A DNA stretch of 64,000 nucleotides from JAENVU01 sp031422675 (GTDB lineage: Bacteria > Actinomycetota > Acidimicrobiia > IMCC26256 > JAENVU01), in the NCBI GenBank assembly GCA_031422675.1, contig JANPMG010000169.1, positions 37,588 through 101,587 on the forward strand, in the 5' to 3' direction. Under the pieces are notes generated by a model. It did not search any database. It had not been told where the DNA came from and saw nothing but the letters and a program-made list of their open reading frames with translations. The translations under genes were made by a program, and so were the position numbers. This document shows, piece after piece, positions 41,546 to 49,893 of the stretch (within the stretch, counting starts at the first letter, position 1; every line of letters begins with the position of its first letter).

Positions 41546-41847
41546 TGGCCGACCCGGTCGAGAACTGTCCCGGGCCGCGGGGCGCGTGGACGCCCGTCAT
41601 CAATCACCGCCGGTGCGACGCGACGCGAGCGTGCGTGGAGGTCTGCCCCTACGACGTCCTCGGGGTGCAGCGGATCGGCCGGGCCGACTGGGCCGAGATC
41701 GGCCCGATCGGGCGGTTGCGTTCTCGCGTCCACGGTCGGCGCACCGCGTACGCGGTCACGCCCGACGCGTGCCAGGGGTGCGGGCTCTGCGTCGCGGTGT
41801 GCCCGGAACACGCAATCACCCTGCGCGAGTTTCCGCATCCGGTGTGA
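41545..41847 (+). CDS. Small 4Fe-4S ferredoxin with one atypical cluster
   Basis: A 100-residue ferredoxin. The second motif, CQGCGLCVAVCPE, is a complete CxxCxxCxxxCP site. The first reads CDATRACVEVCPYD, lacking the second Cys (Thr instead), a pattern seen where one cluster is 3Fe-4S. GTG 41545 overlaps the stop of the lipoprotein gene. It could be an electron donor to P450s or other oxidoreductases; there is no direct partner next to it. Confidence 0.8.
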   Translation: MADPVENCPGPRGAWTPVINHRRCDATRACVEVCPYDVLGVQRIGRADWAEIGPIGRLRSRVHGRRTAYAVTPDACQGCGLCVAVCPEHAITLREFPHPV

Positions 41848-41855
41848 TCGCGCCG

Positions 41856-41889
41856 GATCAGCCCCGGACGATCAGCCCCGGACGATCAG
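41856..41889. repeat. 14-bp tandem repeat between the ferredoxin gene and purL
   Basis: GATCAGCCCCGGAC is repeated twice and followed by a partial third unit. It fills the 38-base gap between the convergent genes and reaches the purL stop. It has the same period and GATC-containing character as the arrays at 35767 and 58751. Confidence 0.8.
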
Positions 41890-44168
41890 ACGGCGACTGC
41901 ACCCATGATCGAGGGGATTGCATCGCGGTAGGCGCGCGTGGCCGGCTCGAGATCGATCGAGAACGCGCCTGCGGCCACGAGCCGAGCGCCGGCCGCCCGC
42001 CCCACGACGACGGCCGGAACGTTCGCACTCTTCGCGGCGGCGACTAACGCGTCGACACGATCCGGCGCGACCGACATGACCACGCGCGAGGCCGACTCGG
42101 AGAAGCACTCCCATGCGTGTCCGATCGCGACCTCGAAGCCGACACCACCGTTGATCGCCATCTCGGCGAGCGCCACGGCGAGCCCACCTTCGGAGCAATC
42201 GTGGATGCCACTCGGGATTCGGGCCACTACCCGGTCGGCCACGAATGCATGCAACCGCGCCGCGACATCGAGGTCGGCGGCGGGTGGACGACCGTGACGC
42301 AGCCCGTGCATCGTGGCCCACGCGGATCCGCCGAGTTCGGCCGCGGTCGTGCCGAAGACCACGATCGCGTCACCCTCGGCCAGCGCGGCGATCGGCGGTG
42401 CATCGACCAACTCGTCGATCAGACCGATCACCCCGACCACCGGGGTGGGATCGATATCCACACCGCGACTCTCGTTGTAGAAGCTGACGTTGCCGCCGAT
42501 CACCGGCATGCCGAGTGCAACGCAGGCCTCGCTCATCCCGTCGATGGTCTCGGAGAACTGCCACATCACCTCGGGATGCTCGGGATTGCCGAAGTTGAGA
42601 CAGTTCACGAGTGCCTTCGGTGTGGCGCCCGCGCACGCGATGTTGCGCGCCGCCTCGAGCACGTTCAACCGGGCACCCACCCTCGGGTCGAGCGCGCAGA
42701 ACCGCGCCTTGCCGTCGACCGCCAGCGCGAGCGCGCGCGGCGGCGCGTCCTGGAGGCGCAGGACACTGGCGTCACTCCCGGGTCCGACGACGGTGTTCAA
42801 GAACAGCTGATGGTCGTATTGGCGGTACACCCACGACGGATCGGCGATGTTGGGTGACGCCAGCAGCGCCAGCAACTCCGCGCCGAGATCCGAACCGGGT
42901 GGGAACTGCTCGGCCAGACGCGGTGCCGGGTCGTCGGCGGCGCGCGCGTCGGCATCGGCCGGGCGGGCCAGGGGCCGGTGGTAGACGGGACCGTCACCGA
43001 GGCTCCCGATCGGAACGTCGGCGATCGGCTCACGGTCCGACGACGCCGCCACCGGATCGTCACCGATCGGGGGCGCCGGGTTCGCCCCCGGCACCCCGAT
43101 CGCGTCGAAGAGCCCGTCGTAGACCCGGAACCGCCCGGTGTCGGTGACCCGCCCGATGACCGACGCGCGAACCTCCCACCGTTCACAGAGCGCCAGCACT
43201 TCGTCGAGGTGCTCGGGCGTGACGATCGCCAGCATCCGCTCCTGACTCTCGGACGTGAGCATCTCGACCGGATTCATGCCGGGCTCGCGATGCGGCGCCC
43301 GTGCCACGTCGACGTCCATGCCGGCGCCGGTTTTCGCCGCGGTCTCCGACGCCGCACACGAGATCCCCGCCGCACCCAGGTCCTGCACGCCGATGGCGAG
43401 GCCGGAATCGAGCAGCGCGAGGCATGCCTCGATCAACTTCTTCTCCTCGAACGGATCGCCCACCTGAACCGACGGTCGCTTGGCTTCGCTCCCCGCCTCG
43501 AAGCCCGCGCTCGCGAGCACGCTCGCGCCGCCGATCCCATCGCGCCCGGTGGCCGCACCGATGAGCACGGCCAGGTTGTCCACGCCTTCCGCCCGGGCCA
43601 GCACCAGCCGCTCGATCGGCAGCGTGCCCAGGCAGAACACGTTGACGAGGGGGTTGTCCCGGTAGCACTCGTCGAAGACGAGCTCACCGCCGACCGTCGG
43701 CACCCCGACCGCGTTGCCGTAGCCGCTGATACCGCTGACCACGCCCTCGAAGAGATACCGGGTCCGGGCGTCGTCGAGCGGACCGAACCGAAGCGGGTCC
43801 ATGACTGCGATCGGACGTGCCCCCATCGAGAAGATGTCTCGGATGATTCCCCCGACGCCGGTGGCCGCGCCCTGGTACGGCTCCACCGCGGAGGGATGGT
43901 TGTGGCTCTCGATCCGTACCGCCACGGCGATTCCGTCACCCACGTCGATCACACCGGCGCCTTCACCGGGCCCGACGAGCACCCACGGTGCCTCGGTCGG
44001 AAACCGCCCGAGATGGGGGCGGGACGATTTGTACGAGCAGTGCTCGGACCACATGACCGAGTACATCGCCAGCTCGAGGTGCGTGGGCTCCCGGCCGAGC
44101 TCGTCCACGACGGCCGCGAGCTCGTCGTCGGTCATCCCCAGTTGTCGATGAAGAGGTTGTTCCGCCAC
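41886..44168 (-). CDS. purL: Phosphoribosylformylglycinamidine synthase, large subunit
   Basis: A 760-residue small-type PurL that works with PurQ and PurS. MYSVMWSEHCSYKSSRPHL, a catalytic His in ESHNHPSAVEP, GGIIRDIFSMGARP, and VQDLGAAGISCA are present, then the repeated AIRS-type second half (GGNVSFYNES, HDCSEGGLAVALAEM). The start GTG 44168 is where the family N-terminus begins, but no strong ribosome site is seen. It is separated from purQ/purS by the unknown gene at 44306 and pyrE. Confidence 0.93.
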   Translation of the reverse strand: MAEQPLHRQLGMTDDELAAVVDELGREPTHLELAMYSVMWSEHCSYKSSRPHLGRFPTEAPWVLVGPGEGAGVIDVGDGIAVAVRIESHNHPSAVEPYQGAATGVGGIIRDIFSMGARPIAVMDPLRFGPLDDARTRYLFEGVVSGISGYGNAVGVPTVGGELVFDECYRDNPLVNVFCLGTLPIERLVLARAEGVDNLAVLIGAATGRDGIGGASVLASAGFEAGSEAKRPSVQVGDPFEEKKLIEACLALLDSGLAIGVQDLGAAGISCAASETAAKTGAGMDVDVARAPHREPGMNPVEMLTSESQERMLAIVTPEHLDEVLALCERWEVRASVIGRVTDTGRFRVYDGLFDAIGVPGANPAPPIGDDPVAASSDREPIADVPIGSLGDGPVYHRPLARPADADARAADDPAPRLAEQFPPGSDLGAELLALLASPNIADPSWVYRQYDHQLFLNTVVGPGSDASVLRLQDAPPRALALAVDGKARFCALDPRVGARLNVLEAARNIACAGATPKALVNCLNFGNPEHPEVMWQFSETIDGMSEACVALGMPVIGGNVSFYNESRGVDIDPTPVVGVIGLIDELVDAPPIAALAEGDAIVVFGTTAAELGGSAWATMHGLRHGRPPAADLDVAARLHAFVADRVVARIPSGIHDCSEGGLAVALAEMAINGGVGFEVAIGHAWECFSESASRVVMSVAPDRVDALVAAAKSANVPAVVVGRAAGARLVAAGAFSIDLEPATRAYRDAIPSIMGAVAV

Positions 44169-44305
44169 CGCGCCGAGCCTACCGACGCGAACCGAGGGCT
44201 CCTGGACCCGCCCCGCAACCAATCACCATGTATGGATCGCTTCAAGATAGGATGAAAGCCGCGGCAGGATTCCCCGCATTATCGAGCAAAGGAAGTCACC
44301 CAATC

Positions 44306-44713
44306 ATGCCGAGAAAAAACTCGCCGATGACGCCGGAACACAAGGCTGCGCTGGCAAAAGGGCGATCCCTGGGCAAGTCCGTGCGCGATTACCTCGATGC
44401 GCTGGATCAGAACAAGCCGAAGCGGGGCCGGAAGCGCACCGCGGACTCGGTGAAAAAGCAACTCGAAGCCATTGAAACCGCGCTGACCGACGCTTCGGCG
44501 ATCAAGAAGCTCGAGTTGGTCCAAAAGCGCAGCGACTTGACCGTCGAGCTGGCATCGATGGGGGCGACAGTGGATCTCTCGTCCTTCGAGAAGGACTTCA
44601 TCCGCGACGCCAAGTCCTACTCCGACAGCAAGGGGATCACGTACGCCACGTGGCGGGAAGTGGGAGTCCCGGCCGAGGTGTTGAAGAAAGCCGGTATCGC
44701 CCGCCGCTCATGA
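44306..44713 (+). CDS. Conserved-looking basic protein, function unknown
   Basis: A 135-residue Lys/Arg-rich protein. It starts MPRKNSPMTPEHKAALAKGR, has a basic segment (KPKRGRKRTADSVKKQLEAI), a short coiled region (KKLELVQKRSDLTVELASM), and ends with SDSKGITYATWREVGVPAEV and KKAGIARRS. The C-terminal pattern is reminiscent of the DNA-binding end of actinobacterial nucleoid proteins such as Lsr2, but I cannot confirm that. ATG 44306 has AAGGAAG upstream. It is transcribed against the purine operon on both sides. Confidence 0.65.
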   Translation: MPRKNSPMTPEHKAALAKGRSLGKSVRDYLDALDQNKPKRGRKRTADSVKKQLEAIETALTDASAIKKLELVQKRSDLTVELASMGATVDLSSFEKDFIRDAKSYSDSKGITYATWREVGVPAEVLKKAGIARRS

Positions 44714-44744
44714 TTCCACCGCTCGCGGAGTTGGGCGTGCCCGG

Positions 44745-45305
44745 TCAGCTTCCGAACTCGTAGCCGAGATCGGGCGCGCCCAACACCGGAACGTAGGGAA
44801 TCGACTGCGCGGCGAGACGGTTCCCCAGGGCGCCGCCCCGGTCCAGTAACAGCGAGACGGCAACGATGCGACATTCCATCTCCGCCACTGCGGGCAACGC
44901 CTCCATCAGGGCCTTCCCCGTGGTGGCGGTGTCCTCCACGATGAGCACGCGGTCACCCGCCGCGAGCACACCGGCGATTCGTCCTCCGACGCCGTGGTCC
45001 TTGTCCTCTTTACGAATCGCGAACGCGGGTTTCCCCGTGACCAAGGCGACCGCCAACGCGACGGGAATCGCGCCGACCACCGGGCCGCCCACCGCGTCGT
45101 AGTCGCCAGCGCCGATCCCGGCCGCCGCCAACGCGTCGACGATGGCATCGCCCACGAGGGCGAGGCAGTCACCGCGAAACGAAACCTGGCGACCGTCGAG
45201 GTACCAGTTCGTCGTCCGGCCCGAGTTCAACGTGAACTCGCCCTCGCGAATCGCGTACTGAACCAGGACTGCGGCCAGCGCCGCTTGAGTCGGCCGCAGA
45301 CTCAC
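44745..45305 (-). CDS. pyrE: Orotate phosphoribosyltransferase
   Basis: A 186-residue type I phosphoribosyltransferase of pyrimidine synthesis. TLNSGRTTNWYLDGRQVSF binds orotate, GGPVVGAIPVA is a conserved loop, AIRKEDKDHG supplies catalytic lysines, and VLIVEDTATTGKAL is the PRPP motif (usually VEDVxTTG). It is coupled to purQ by a GTGA overlap (GTG 45305) and ends the purA-to-pyrE run. Confidence 0.9.
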   Translation of the reverse strand: MSLRPTQAALAAVLVQYAIREGEFTLNSGRTTNWYLDGRQVSFRGDCLALVGDAIVDALAAAGIGAGDYDAVGGPVVGAIPVALAVALVTGKPAFAIRKEDKDHGVGGRIAGVLAAGDRVLIVEDTATTGKALMEALPAVAEMECRIVAVSLLLDRGGALGNRLAAQSIPYVPVLGAPDLGYEFGS

Positions 45306-45967
45306 GCCGCGACCACACTCGCGAACAGGGACCGCAGCATCACCAGTCCGTCGTCCGATCCCAGCAGAGGTTCGGATGCGCGCTCCGGATGGGGCATCAG
45401 GCCGACGACGTTGCGTGTCTCGTTGCACACGCCCGCGATGTCGTCCCGGGAACCGTTCGGATTGACGACGTACCGCACCACGATGCGCTCCTCCGTCCGA
45501 AGCGCATCGAGGGTGCGGTCGTCGCAGACGTAGTTCCCTTCGAAGTGGTTGATCGGAACGCGCAGGATCTGACCGACGGTGGCCTGATTCGTGAGGACCG
45601 TCGTCGTGGTCTCGACCCGCAGCTCCACGGTCTGGCAGACGAACTTGAGTCCGGCGTTCTTCTGCAACGCGCCCGGGAGGAGCCCGGCCTCACACAACAC
45701 CTGGAAACCGTTGCAGATCCCGACGACGGGCCCACCCGATCGGGCGTACTCGGCCACCGCCTCCATGATCGGCGAGAATCGCGCGATCGCCCCGGCCCGC
45801 AAATAGTCGCCGTGGGCGAAGCCACCCGGCACGATCACGGCGTCGACCCCCCGGGCCGAAGCCTCGGTGTGGAACAGCAGCTCCGCCTCGCCACCGAGTG
45901 AGGTCACCACCCGCATGACGTCCAGTTCACAGTTCGTCCCGGGGAACTGGACGACGCCGATCCTCAC
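45302..45967 (-). CDS. purQ: Phosphoribosylformylglycinamidine synthase, glutaminase subunit
   Basis: A 221-residue class I glutamine amidotransferase. The nucleophile Cys is in GICNGFQVLCEAGLLPGAL, the oxyanion strand is VPGGFAHGDYLRAGA, and the His-Pro-Glu of the triad is in GLMPHPERA. It supplies ammonia to PurL. GTG 45967 overlaps the purS stop as GTGA and its own stop overlaps pyrE. Confidence 0.94.
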   Translation of the reverse strand: MRIGVVQFPGTNCELDVMRVVTSLGGEAELLFHTEASARGVDAVIVPGGFAHGDYLRAGAIARFSPIMEAVAEYARSGGPVVGICNGFQVLCEAGLLPGALQKNAGLKFVCQTVELRVETTTTVLTNQATVGQILRVPINHFEGNYVCDDRTLDALRTEERIVVRYVVNPNGSRDDIAGVCNETRNVVGLMPHPERASEPLLGSDDGLVMLRSLFASVVAA

Positions 45968-46218
45968 GCGCGTTCCAGGGTGATCGAGAACGCTTCGATG
46001 ACCGGGTTGGCGAGGAGGCGATGGCACATCTCGTCGACCTGGGCGCGGGCGGCGGCCTCGGACTCGGCGGCGACGGTGAGCCGGATGGACTTGCCCACCT
46101 TCACCTGGGAGACGTTCGTGTAGCCCAGCGCGGGCAGGGCGCGATCGATCGTGGCGCCCTGCGGATCGAGGATCCCCGGAAGATGGGTGATGTCGACGGT
46201 GGCGGTGAAGCTCGGCAT
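45964..46218 (-). CDS. purS: Phosphoribosylformylglycinamidine synthase, PurS subunit
   Basis: An 84-residue PurS, the dimeric adaptor between PurL and PurQ. GILDPQGATIDRALPALGY and VKVGKSIRLTV are conserved features. ATG 46218 gives the normal length; the frame is open to 46329. It lies ten bases after purC and overlaps purQ. Confidence 0.92.
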   Translation of the reverse strand: MPSFTATVDITHLPGILDPQGATIDRALPALGYTNVSQVKVGKSIRLTVAAESEAAARAQVDEMCHRLLANPVIEAFSITLERA

Positions 46219-46228
46219 CGCTTCGACC

Positions 46229-47125
46229 CTATCTCGCGTCGTCCGCACGATTCGGTCCGAACCAATTGGCGAAGGAACCGCCGGTGATCTGTTCGTACGC
46301 CTCGACGTAGCGCGCCCGGGTGCCCGCAATCACCGACGCCGGCAGCGGAGGTGCCGGTGGCGTGTGATCCCAGTCCAGGGTGAGGTAGTAGTCCCGCACG
46401 TACTGCTTGTCGAAGCTCGGCGGCGATCCGCCCGGCGCATACGAGTCGGCCGGCCAGTAGCGCGACGAGTCCGGGGTCATCACTTCGTCGATCAGCAACA
46501 GTTCACCGTCGACGGTCGTGCCGAACTCGAACTTCGTGTCGGCCAGCACGATCCCGCGCGCCCGGGCGTACTCGGCCCCGCGCGCATAGATCGCCAGGAC
46601 CGCGTCGCGCAGCCGGTCGAAGGTCTCGGCTCCGACGAGATCGATCGCTTCGGCGTCGGTGAGGGGCAGGTCATGACCGGCGTCTGCCTTCGTCGTCGGA
46701 GTGAAGCGCGGTTCGGGCAACGCCGCCGCTTCCTGCATCCCCGCCGGCATCGGTCGTCCCTGCACCGTTCCGTGGTCCCGGTATTCCGCCCACGCCCCGC
46801 CGAAGAGGTAGCCGCGTGCGATGCACTCCATCTGGACCGGGTCGGTGCGCCGCACGAGCATGGCCCGACCATCGGCGTCGGGGCGCGCGCTCGACGGAAA
46901 GGACGCCGGGTCGACCGAGAGGACGTGGTTGGGCAGCAGGTCCGCAGTCAGATCGAACCAGAACGACGAGATGGCCGTGAGGACGCGGCCCTTGTCGGGA
47001 ATCACGTCCGGAAGGACGACGTCGAACACCGAGACGCGATCCGACGCGACCATCAGGATCGTGTCGTCACCCGCGTCGTAGAGGTCTCGTACCTTGCCGG
47101 AATAGAGGTGCGGCAGATCGATCAT
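46229..47125 (-). CDS. purC: SAICAR synthetase
   Basis: A 298-residue phosphoribosylaminoimidazole-succinocarboxamide synthase. GKVRDLYDAGDDTILMVASD starts the ATP site. ECIARGYLFGGAWAEYRD, ADTKFEFG and LIDEVMTPDSSRYWP are family motifs. The ATG at 47125 overlaps the stop of a small GPxRP frame (47122-47220) as ATGA, and GCGGAG is directly upstream within a 16-base direct repeat. Confidence 0.94.
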   Translation of the reverse strand: MIDLPHLYSGKVRDLYDAGDDTILMVASDRVSVFDVVLPDVIPDKGRVLTAISSFWFDLTADLLPNHVLSVDPASFPSSARPDADGRAMLVRRTDPVQMECIARGYLFGGAWAEYRDHGTVQGRPMPAGMQEAAALPEPRFTPTTKADAGHDLPLTDAEAIDLVGAETFDRLRDAVLAIYARGAEYARARGIVLADTKFEFGTTVDGELLLIDEVMTPDSSRYWPADSYAPGGSPPSFDKQYVRDYYLTLDWDHTPPAPPLPASVIAGTRARYVEAYEQITGGSFANWFGPNRADDAR

Positions 47126-47230
47126 CTCCGCTCACCGCCCTGCGGGCTGGGCCGCTCGGGCCCCACTCGGCGAGGGGATCGGCGGTGCACGGGAGCCAAC
47201 GCCTCGCTCACGCAGATCATCTCCGCTCAC
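47120..47230. repeat. 16-bp direct repeat flanking a 79-bp insert between purB and purC
   Basis: GATCATCTCCGCTCAC occurs at 47120-47135 and 47215-47230. On the coding strand each copy reads TGA-GCGGAG-ATG-ATC; one sits on the purB stop and the other on the purC start. The arrangement looks like an original purB-purC junction duplicated around a 79-base insert containing the small frame and two hairpins. Confidence 0.7.
47122..47220 (-). CDS. Small GPxRP-motif frame upstream of purC (family member A)
   Basis: A 33-codon frame beginning at ATG 47220, six bases after the purB stop, and ending with a TGA that overlaps the purC ATG. The C-terminal part reads RRVGPERPSPQGGERR. DNA structure: GGGCC/GGCCC with loop CGAGC, then GCCC/GGGC with loop GCA. 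The ribosome site GCGGAG touches the ATG, so translation may depend on purB. Function unknown. Confidence 0.5.
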   Translation of the reverse strand: MICVSEALAPVHRRSPRRVGPERPSPQGGERR

Positions 47231-48522
47231 GCATCCAGAACGTCGAAGGTGCGGCCGACGTTGGCGATCGCGGTGGTGAGATCGAACGCCGCAGCGAGCG
47301 CCTCCGGCGATATCGCAGCCACGACCTCGGGGTCGTCACGCAACACGTCGATGAACGGTCGGCGCTCCTCCCATGTCTTCATCGCGTTGCGTTGCACCAT
47401 CCGGTACGCGTCATCGCGCGAACGCCCGGACTCGACAATCGCGAGCAGGACGGGCTGGCTGAAGACCAGGCCGTAACTCGCGTCCAGGTTCTCGATCATG
47501 CGCTCGGGGTAGACCACCATGCCCTCGATGATCGAACGCATCTTCACCAGCATGTAATACGCGAGCAGGCAGGCGTCGGGGAGGATGATCCGTTCTACCG
47601 AGGAGTGGGAAATGTCGCGCTCGTGCCACAACGCGATGTTCTCCATCCCCGCCATCAGATCGGCCCGCAGCACGCGCGCCAACCCACACAGCTGCTCACT
47701 CTTCACCGGATTGCGCTTGTGGGGCATCGCGGAGGAGCCCTTCTGCTTCCCGGCTCGGAACGGTTCCTCCACCTCGCGAACTTCGGTGCGCTGAAGATGA
47801 CGAATCTCCAGTGCACACTGTTCGACCGCCGCACCCACGGACGCGCAGGCGTACAACAGCTCTGCGTGCCGATCCCGGGCCAGCACCTGCGTGGCCGGCA
47901 CCGCGGTGAGGCCCAGCGCCGCGCACACCTGCGCCTCGACGCGCGGATCCACGTTGGAATAGGTCCCCACCGCGCCGGAGAGCTTGCCCACTGCGATCCC
48001 GGTGCGGGCACGGCGCAGCCGTTCCACATCGCGCCGAACCTGGAGCGCCCACAGGGCGAGTTTGACCCCGAAGGTGGTGGGTTCGGCGTGGATGCCGTGG
48101 GTCCGACCGACCATGGCCGTGTCCCGGTACGCGTGCGCCTGCTTGGTGAGCGCCTGCTCGAGCGCGACTGCGGCATCCACGAGCAGATCGGCGGCGCGCG
48201 TGAGTTGCAACGCCAGGGCGGTATCCACGACGTCGCTCGACGTGAGTCCGTAGTGCACCCAAGCGCCCTCCGGTTGACCGATGCGATCCTGGACGACGTC
48301 GACGAACGCGGCGACATCGTGCTCGGTGATCCGCTCCCGCTCGTCGATCGCGGCGACGTCGAATCCGGCGCGCTCACGAATCGCAACCGCGGCCGCCGCC
48401 GGAACCACACCGATCTCGGCCCAGGCCTCGGTGGCGAGGATCTCGACCTCGAGCCACGCGCCGAACCGGGCTTCGTCACTGAACAACTCGGCCATCTCAG
48501 GAAGCGAGTAACGGGGGATCAC
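47227..48522 (-). CDS. purB: Adenylosuccinate lyase
   Basis: A 431-residue fumarase/aspartase-superfamily lyase that acts twice in purine synthesis. The signature loop GSSAMPHKRNPVKSEQLCGL is complete (about residues 265-284). THGIHAEPTTFG holds the catalytic His, and HYGLTSSDVVDTA is the N-terminal active-site segment. GTG 48522 with GGAG upstream; 27 bases after purD. Confidence 0.94.
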   Translation of the reverse strand: MIPRYSLPEMAELFSDEARFGAWLEVEILATEAWAEIGVVPAAAAVAIRERAGFDVAAIDERERITEHDVAAFVDVVQDRIGQPEGAWVHYGLTSSDVVDTALALQLTRAADLLVDAAVALEQALTKQAHAYRDTAMVGRTHGIHAEPTTFGVKLALWALQVRRDVERLRRARTGIAVGKLSGAVGTYSNVDPRVEAQVCAALGLTAVPATQVLARDRHAELLYACASVGAAVEQCALEIRHLQRTEVREVEEPFRAGKQKGSSAMPHKRNPVKSEQLCGLARVLRADLMAGMENIALWHERDISHSSVERIILPDACLLAYYMLVKMRSIIEGMVVYPERMIENLDASYGLVFSQPVLLAIVESGRSRDDAYRMVQRNAMKTWEERRPFIDVLRDDPEVVAAISPEALAAAFDLTTAIANVGRTFDVLDA

Positions 48523-48549
48523 AGCAGCTCCGTTTTGGGGATCAAGGGT

Positions 48550-49797
48550 TCAGATGCCGGCGGCGATGTCGGTGCGCCGCAACCGGCCCGGCCAGGAGAT
48601 CAGGTCAGCAGCTTCATAGGCCCGCGCGCGGGCCGCCGCCACATCCGCGCCCAGTGCGGTCACGGTCAGTACCCGACCGCCCGCAGTGAGCAGCCCGCCG
48701 CTCTCGACCCGCGTTGCCGCGTGGAACACCATCACGTCGTCGAGCGCGGCGGCGGCGTCCAGACCTTCGATGACTGCGCCCGTCTCGGGCGCGCCGGGAT
48801 ACCCGGGACTCGCGAGCACAACGCCGACGCATGCCTCGTCGCGAAACTCGACCGGCGTCTGGAGGTGGCCGGTCGCCGCTTCGGAGCAATGCACCGCGAG
48901 ATCGCTCGCCAGGCGCGGGAGCACCACTTGGCACTCCGGATCACCGAAGCGCACGTTGAACTCGATGACCTTCGGGCCTTCGGGGGTCAGCATGAGGCCG
49001 GCGTACAGCACGCCGCGGTAGGGGATGCCGTCACGGGCGAGCGCCGCGAGCGTGGGCTGAACCGCGCGATCCATCAACATCGCCACGACATCGGCGTCCG
49101 CGATCGGCACCGGCGAGTACGCACCCATCCCGCCGGTGTTCGGACCAACGTCCCCGTCGCCGACGCGCTTGAAGTCCTGGGCGGGCGCGAGGGGAACACC
49201 GTTGACGGTTCCGTCACAGAGGACGAGGAGCGAGAGCTCGGGCCCCCGCAGACCTTCCTCGATGACCACGGTGCGACCGGCATCGCCGAAGGCCCGCCCG
49301 GCCAGGTACTCGCGCACGGCATCGCGAGCGTCGACGATCGACTCGGTCACGAGGACGCCCTTGCCCTGCGCGAGACCGTCGGTCTTGATCACGTAGAGCC
49401 CCGGCAGTGTCTCGAGGTACGCGAGTGCCTGCGCCTCCTGATCGCCCGAGAAGCTCGCATGGCGGGCGGTGGGTACTCCGGCGCCGGCCAGAACTTCCTT
49501 CATCCACCGCTTGGATCCCTCGAGGCGCGCCGCGGCCCCCGACGGACCGAACACTGCGACTCCCCGTTCACGCAGCTCGTCCGCGAGTCCGTCGACGAGC
49601 GGGGCTTCCGGGCCGATGACAGCCAGGTCGAAGGTGTCGAGGCTCTCCATCGCGTCGTCGAAACTCAGACAGAGCCCGCCGGCGGCGATGCCCGGATTCC
49701 CTGGCGCCGCCACCACCGCGTCCACGATGTCGGACCGGGAGAGCGCCCACACCAGCGCGTGCTCGCGTGCGCCACCACCGACAACGAGGACCTGCAC
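48550..49797 (-). CDS. purD: Phosphoribosylamine-glycine ligase (GAR synthetase)
   Basis: A 415-residue ATP-grasp ligase. MQVLVVGGGAREHALVWAL begins the N-domain; YVIKTDGLAQGKGVLV is the ATP-binding loop; PNTGGMGAYSPVP and FNVRFGDPECQVVLP are conserved metal and product sites. GTG 49797 follows the stop of the small GPxRP frame at 49799 by one base, suggesting coupled translation. Confidence 0.94.
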   Translation of the reverse strand: MQVLVVGGGAREHALVWALSRSDIVDAVVAAPGNPGIAAGGLCLSFDDAMESLDTFDLAVIGPEAPLVDGLADELRERGVAVFGPSGAAARLEGSKRWMKEVLAGAGVPTARHASFSGDQEAQALAYLETLPGLYVIKTDGLAQGKGVLVTESIVDARDAVREYLAGRAFGDAGRTVVIEEGLRGPELSLLVLCDGTVNGVPLAPAQDFKRVGDGDVGPNTGGMGAYSPVPIADADVVAMLMDRAVQPTLAALARDGIPYRGVLYAGLMLTPEGPKVIEFNVRFGDPECQVVLPRLASDLAVHCSEAATGHLQTPVEFRDEACVGVVLASPGYPGAPETGAVIEGLDAAAALDDVMVFHAATRVESGGLLTAGGRVLTVTALGADVAAARARAYEAADLISWPGRLRRTDIAAGI

Positions 49798-49798
49798 G

Positions 49799-49870
49799 TC
49801 ACCTACCCCGCTCTTGCGACTTCGTCGCAGGCCGCTCGGGCCCCGCTCGGCCGGCGTGGTGTCGGTTCAT
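49799..49870 (-). CDS. Small GPxRP-motif frame upstream of purD (family member C)
   Basis: A 24-codon frame at the purA-purD junction: ATG 49870, stop one base before the purD GTG. The C-terminal part reads GRAGPERPATKSQERGR. The first hairpin is like the other copies (GGGCC/GGCCT, loop CGAGC). The second has a completely different stem, TGCGAC/GTCGCA, but keeps a GAA loop, so pairing is conserved without sequence. A GAGG lies about 12 bases before the ATG. Function unknown. Confidence 0.5.
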   Translation of the reverse strand: MNRHHAGRAGPERPATKSQERGR

Positions 49871-49893
49871 TGGAGTGGAGACCTCGCTTCGGT

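Noticed and set aside
49799..49870. GPxRP elements as simple rho-independent terminators
   Set aside because: They lie within operons just before start codons, lack U-tracts, and keep an open reading frame with a shared amino-acid motif in all four copies.
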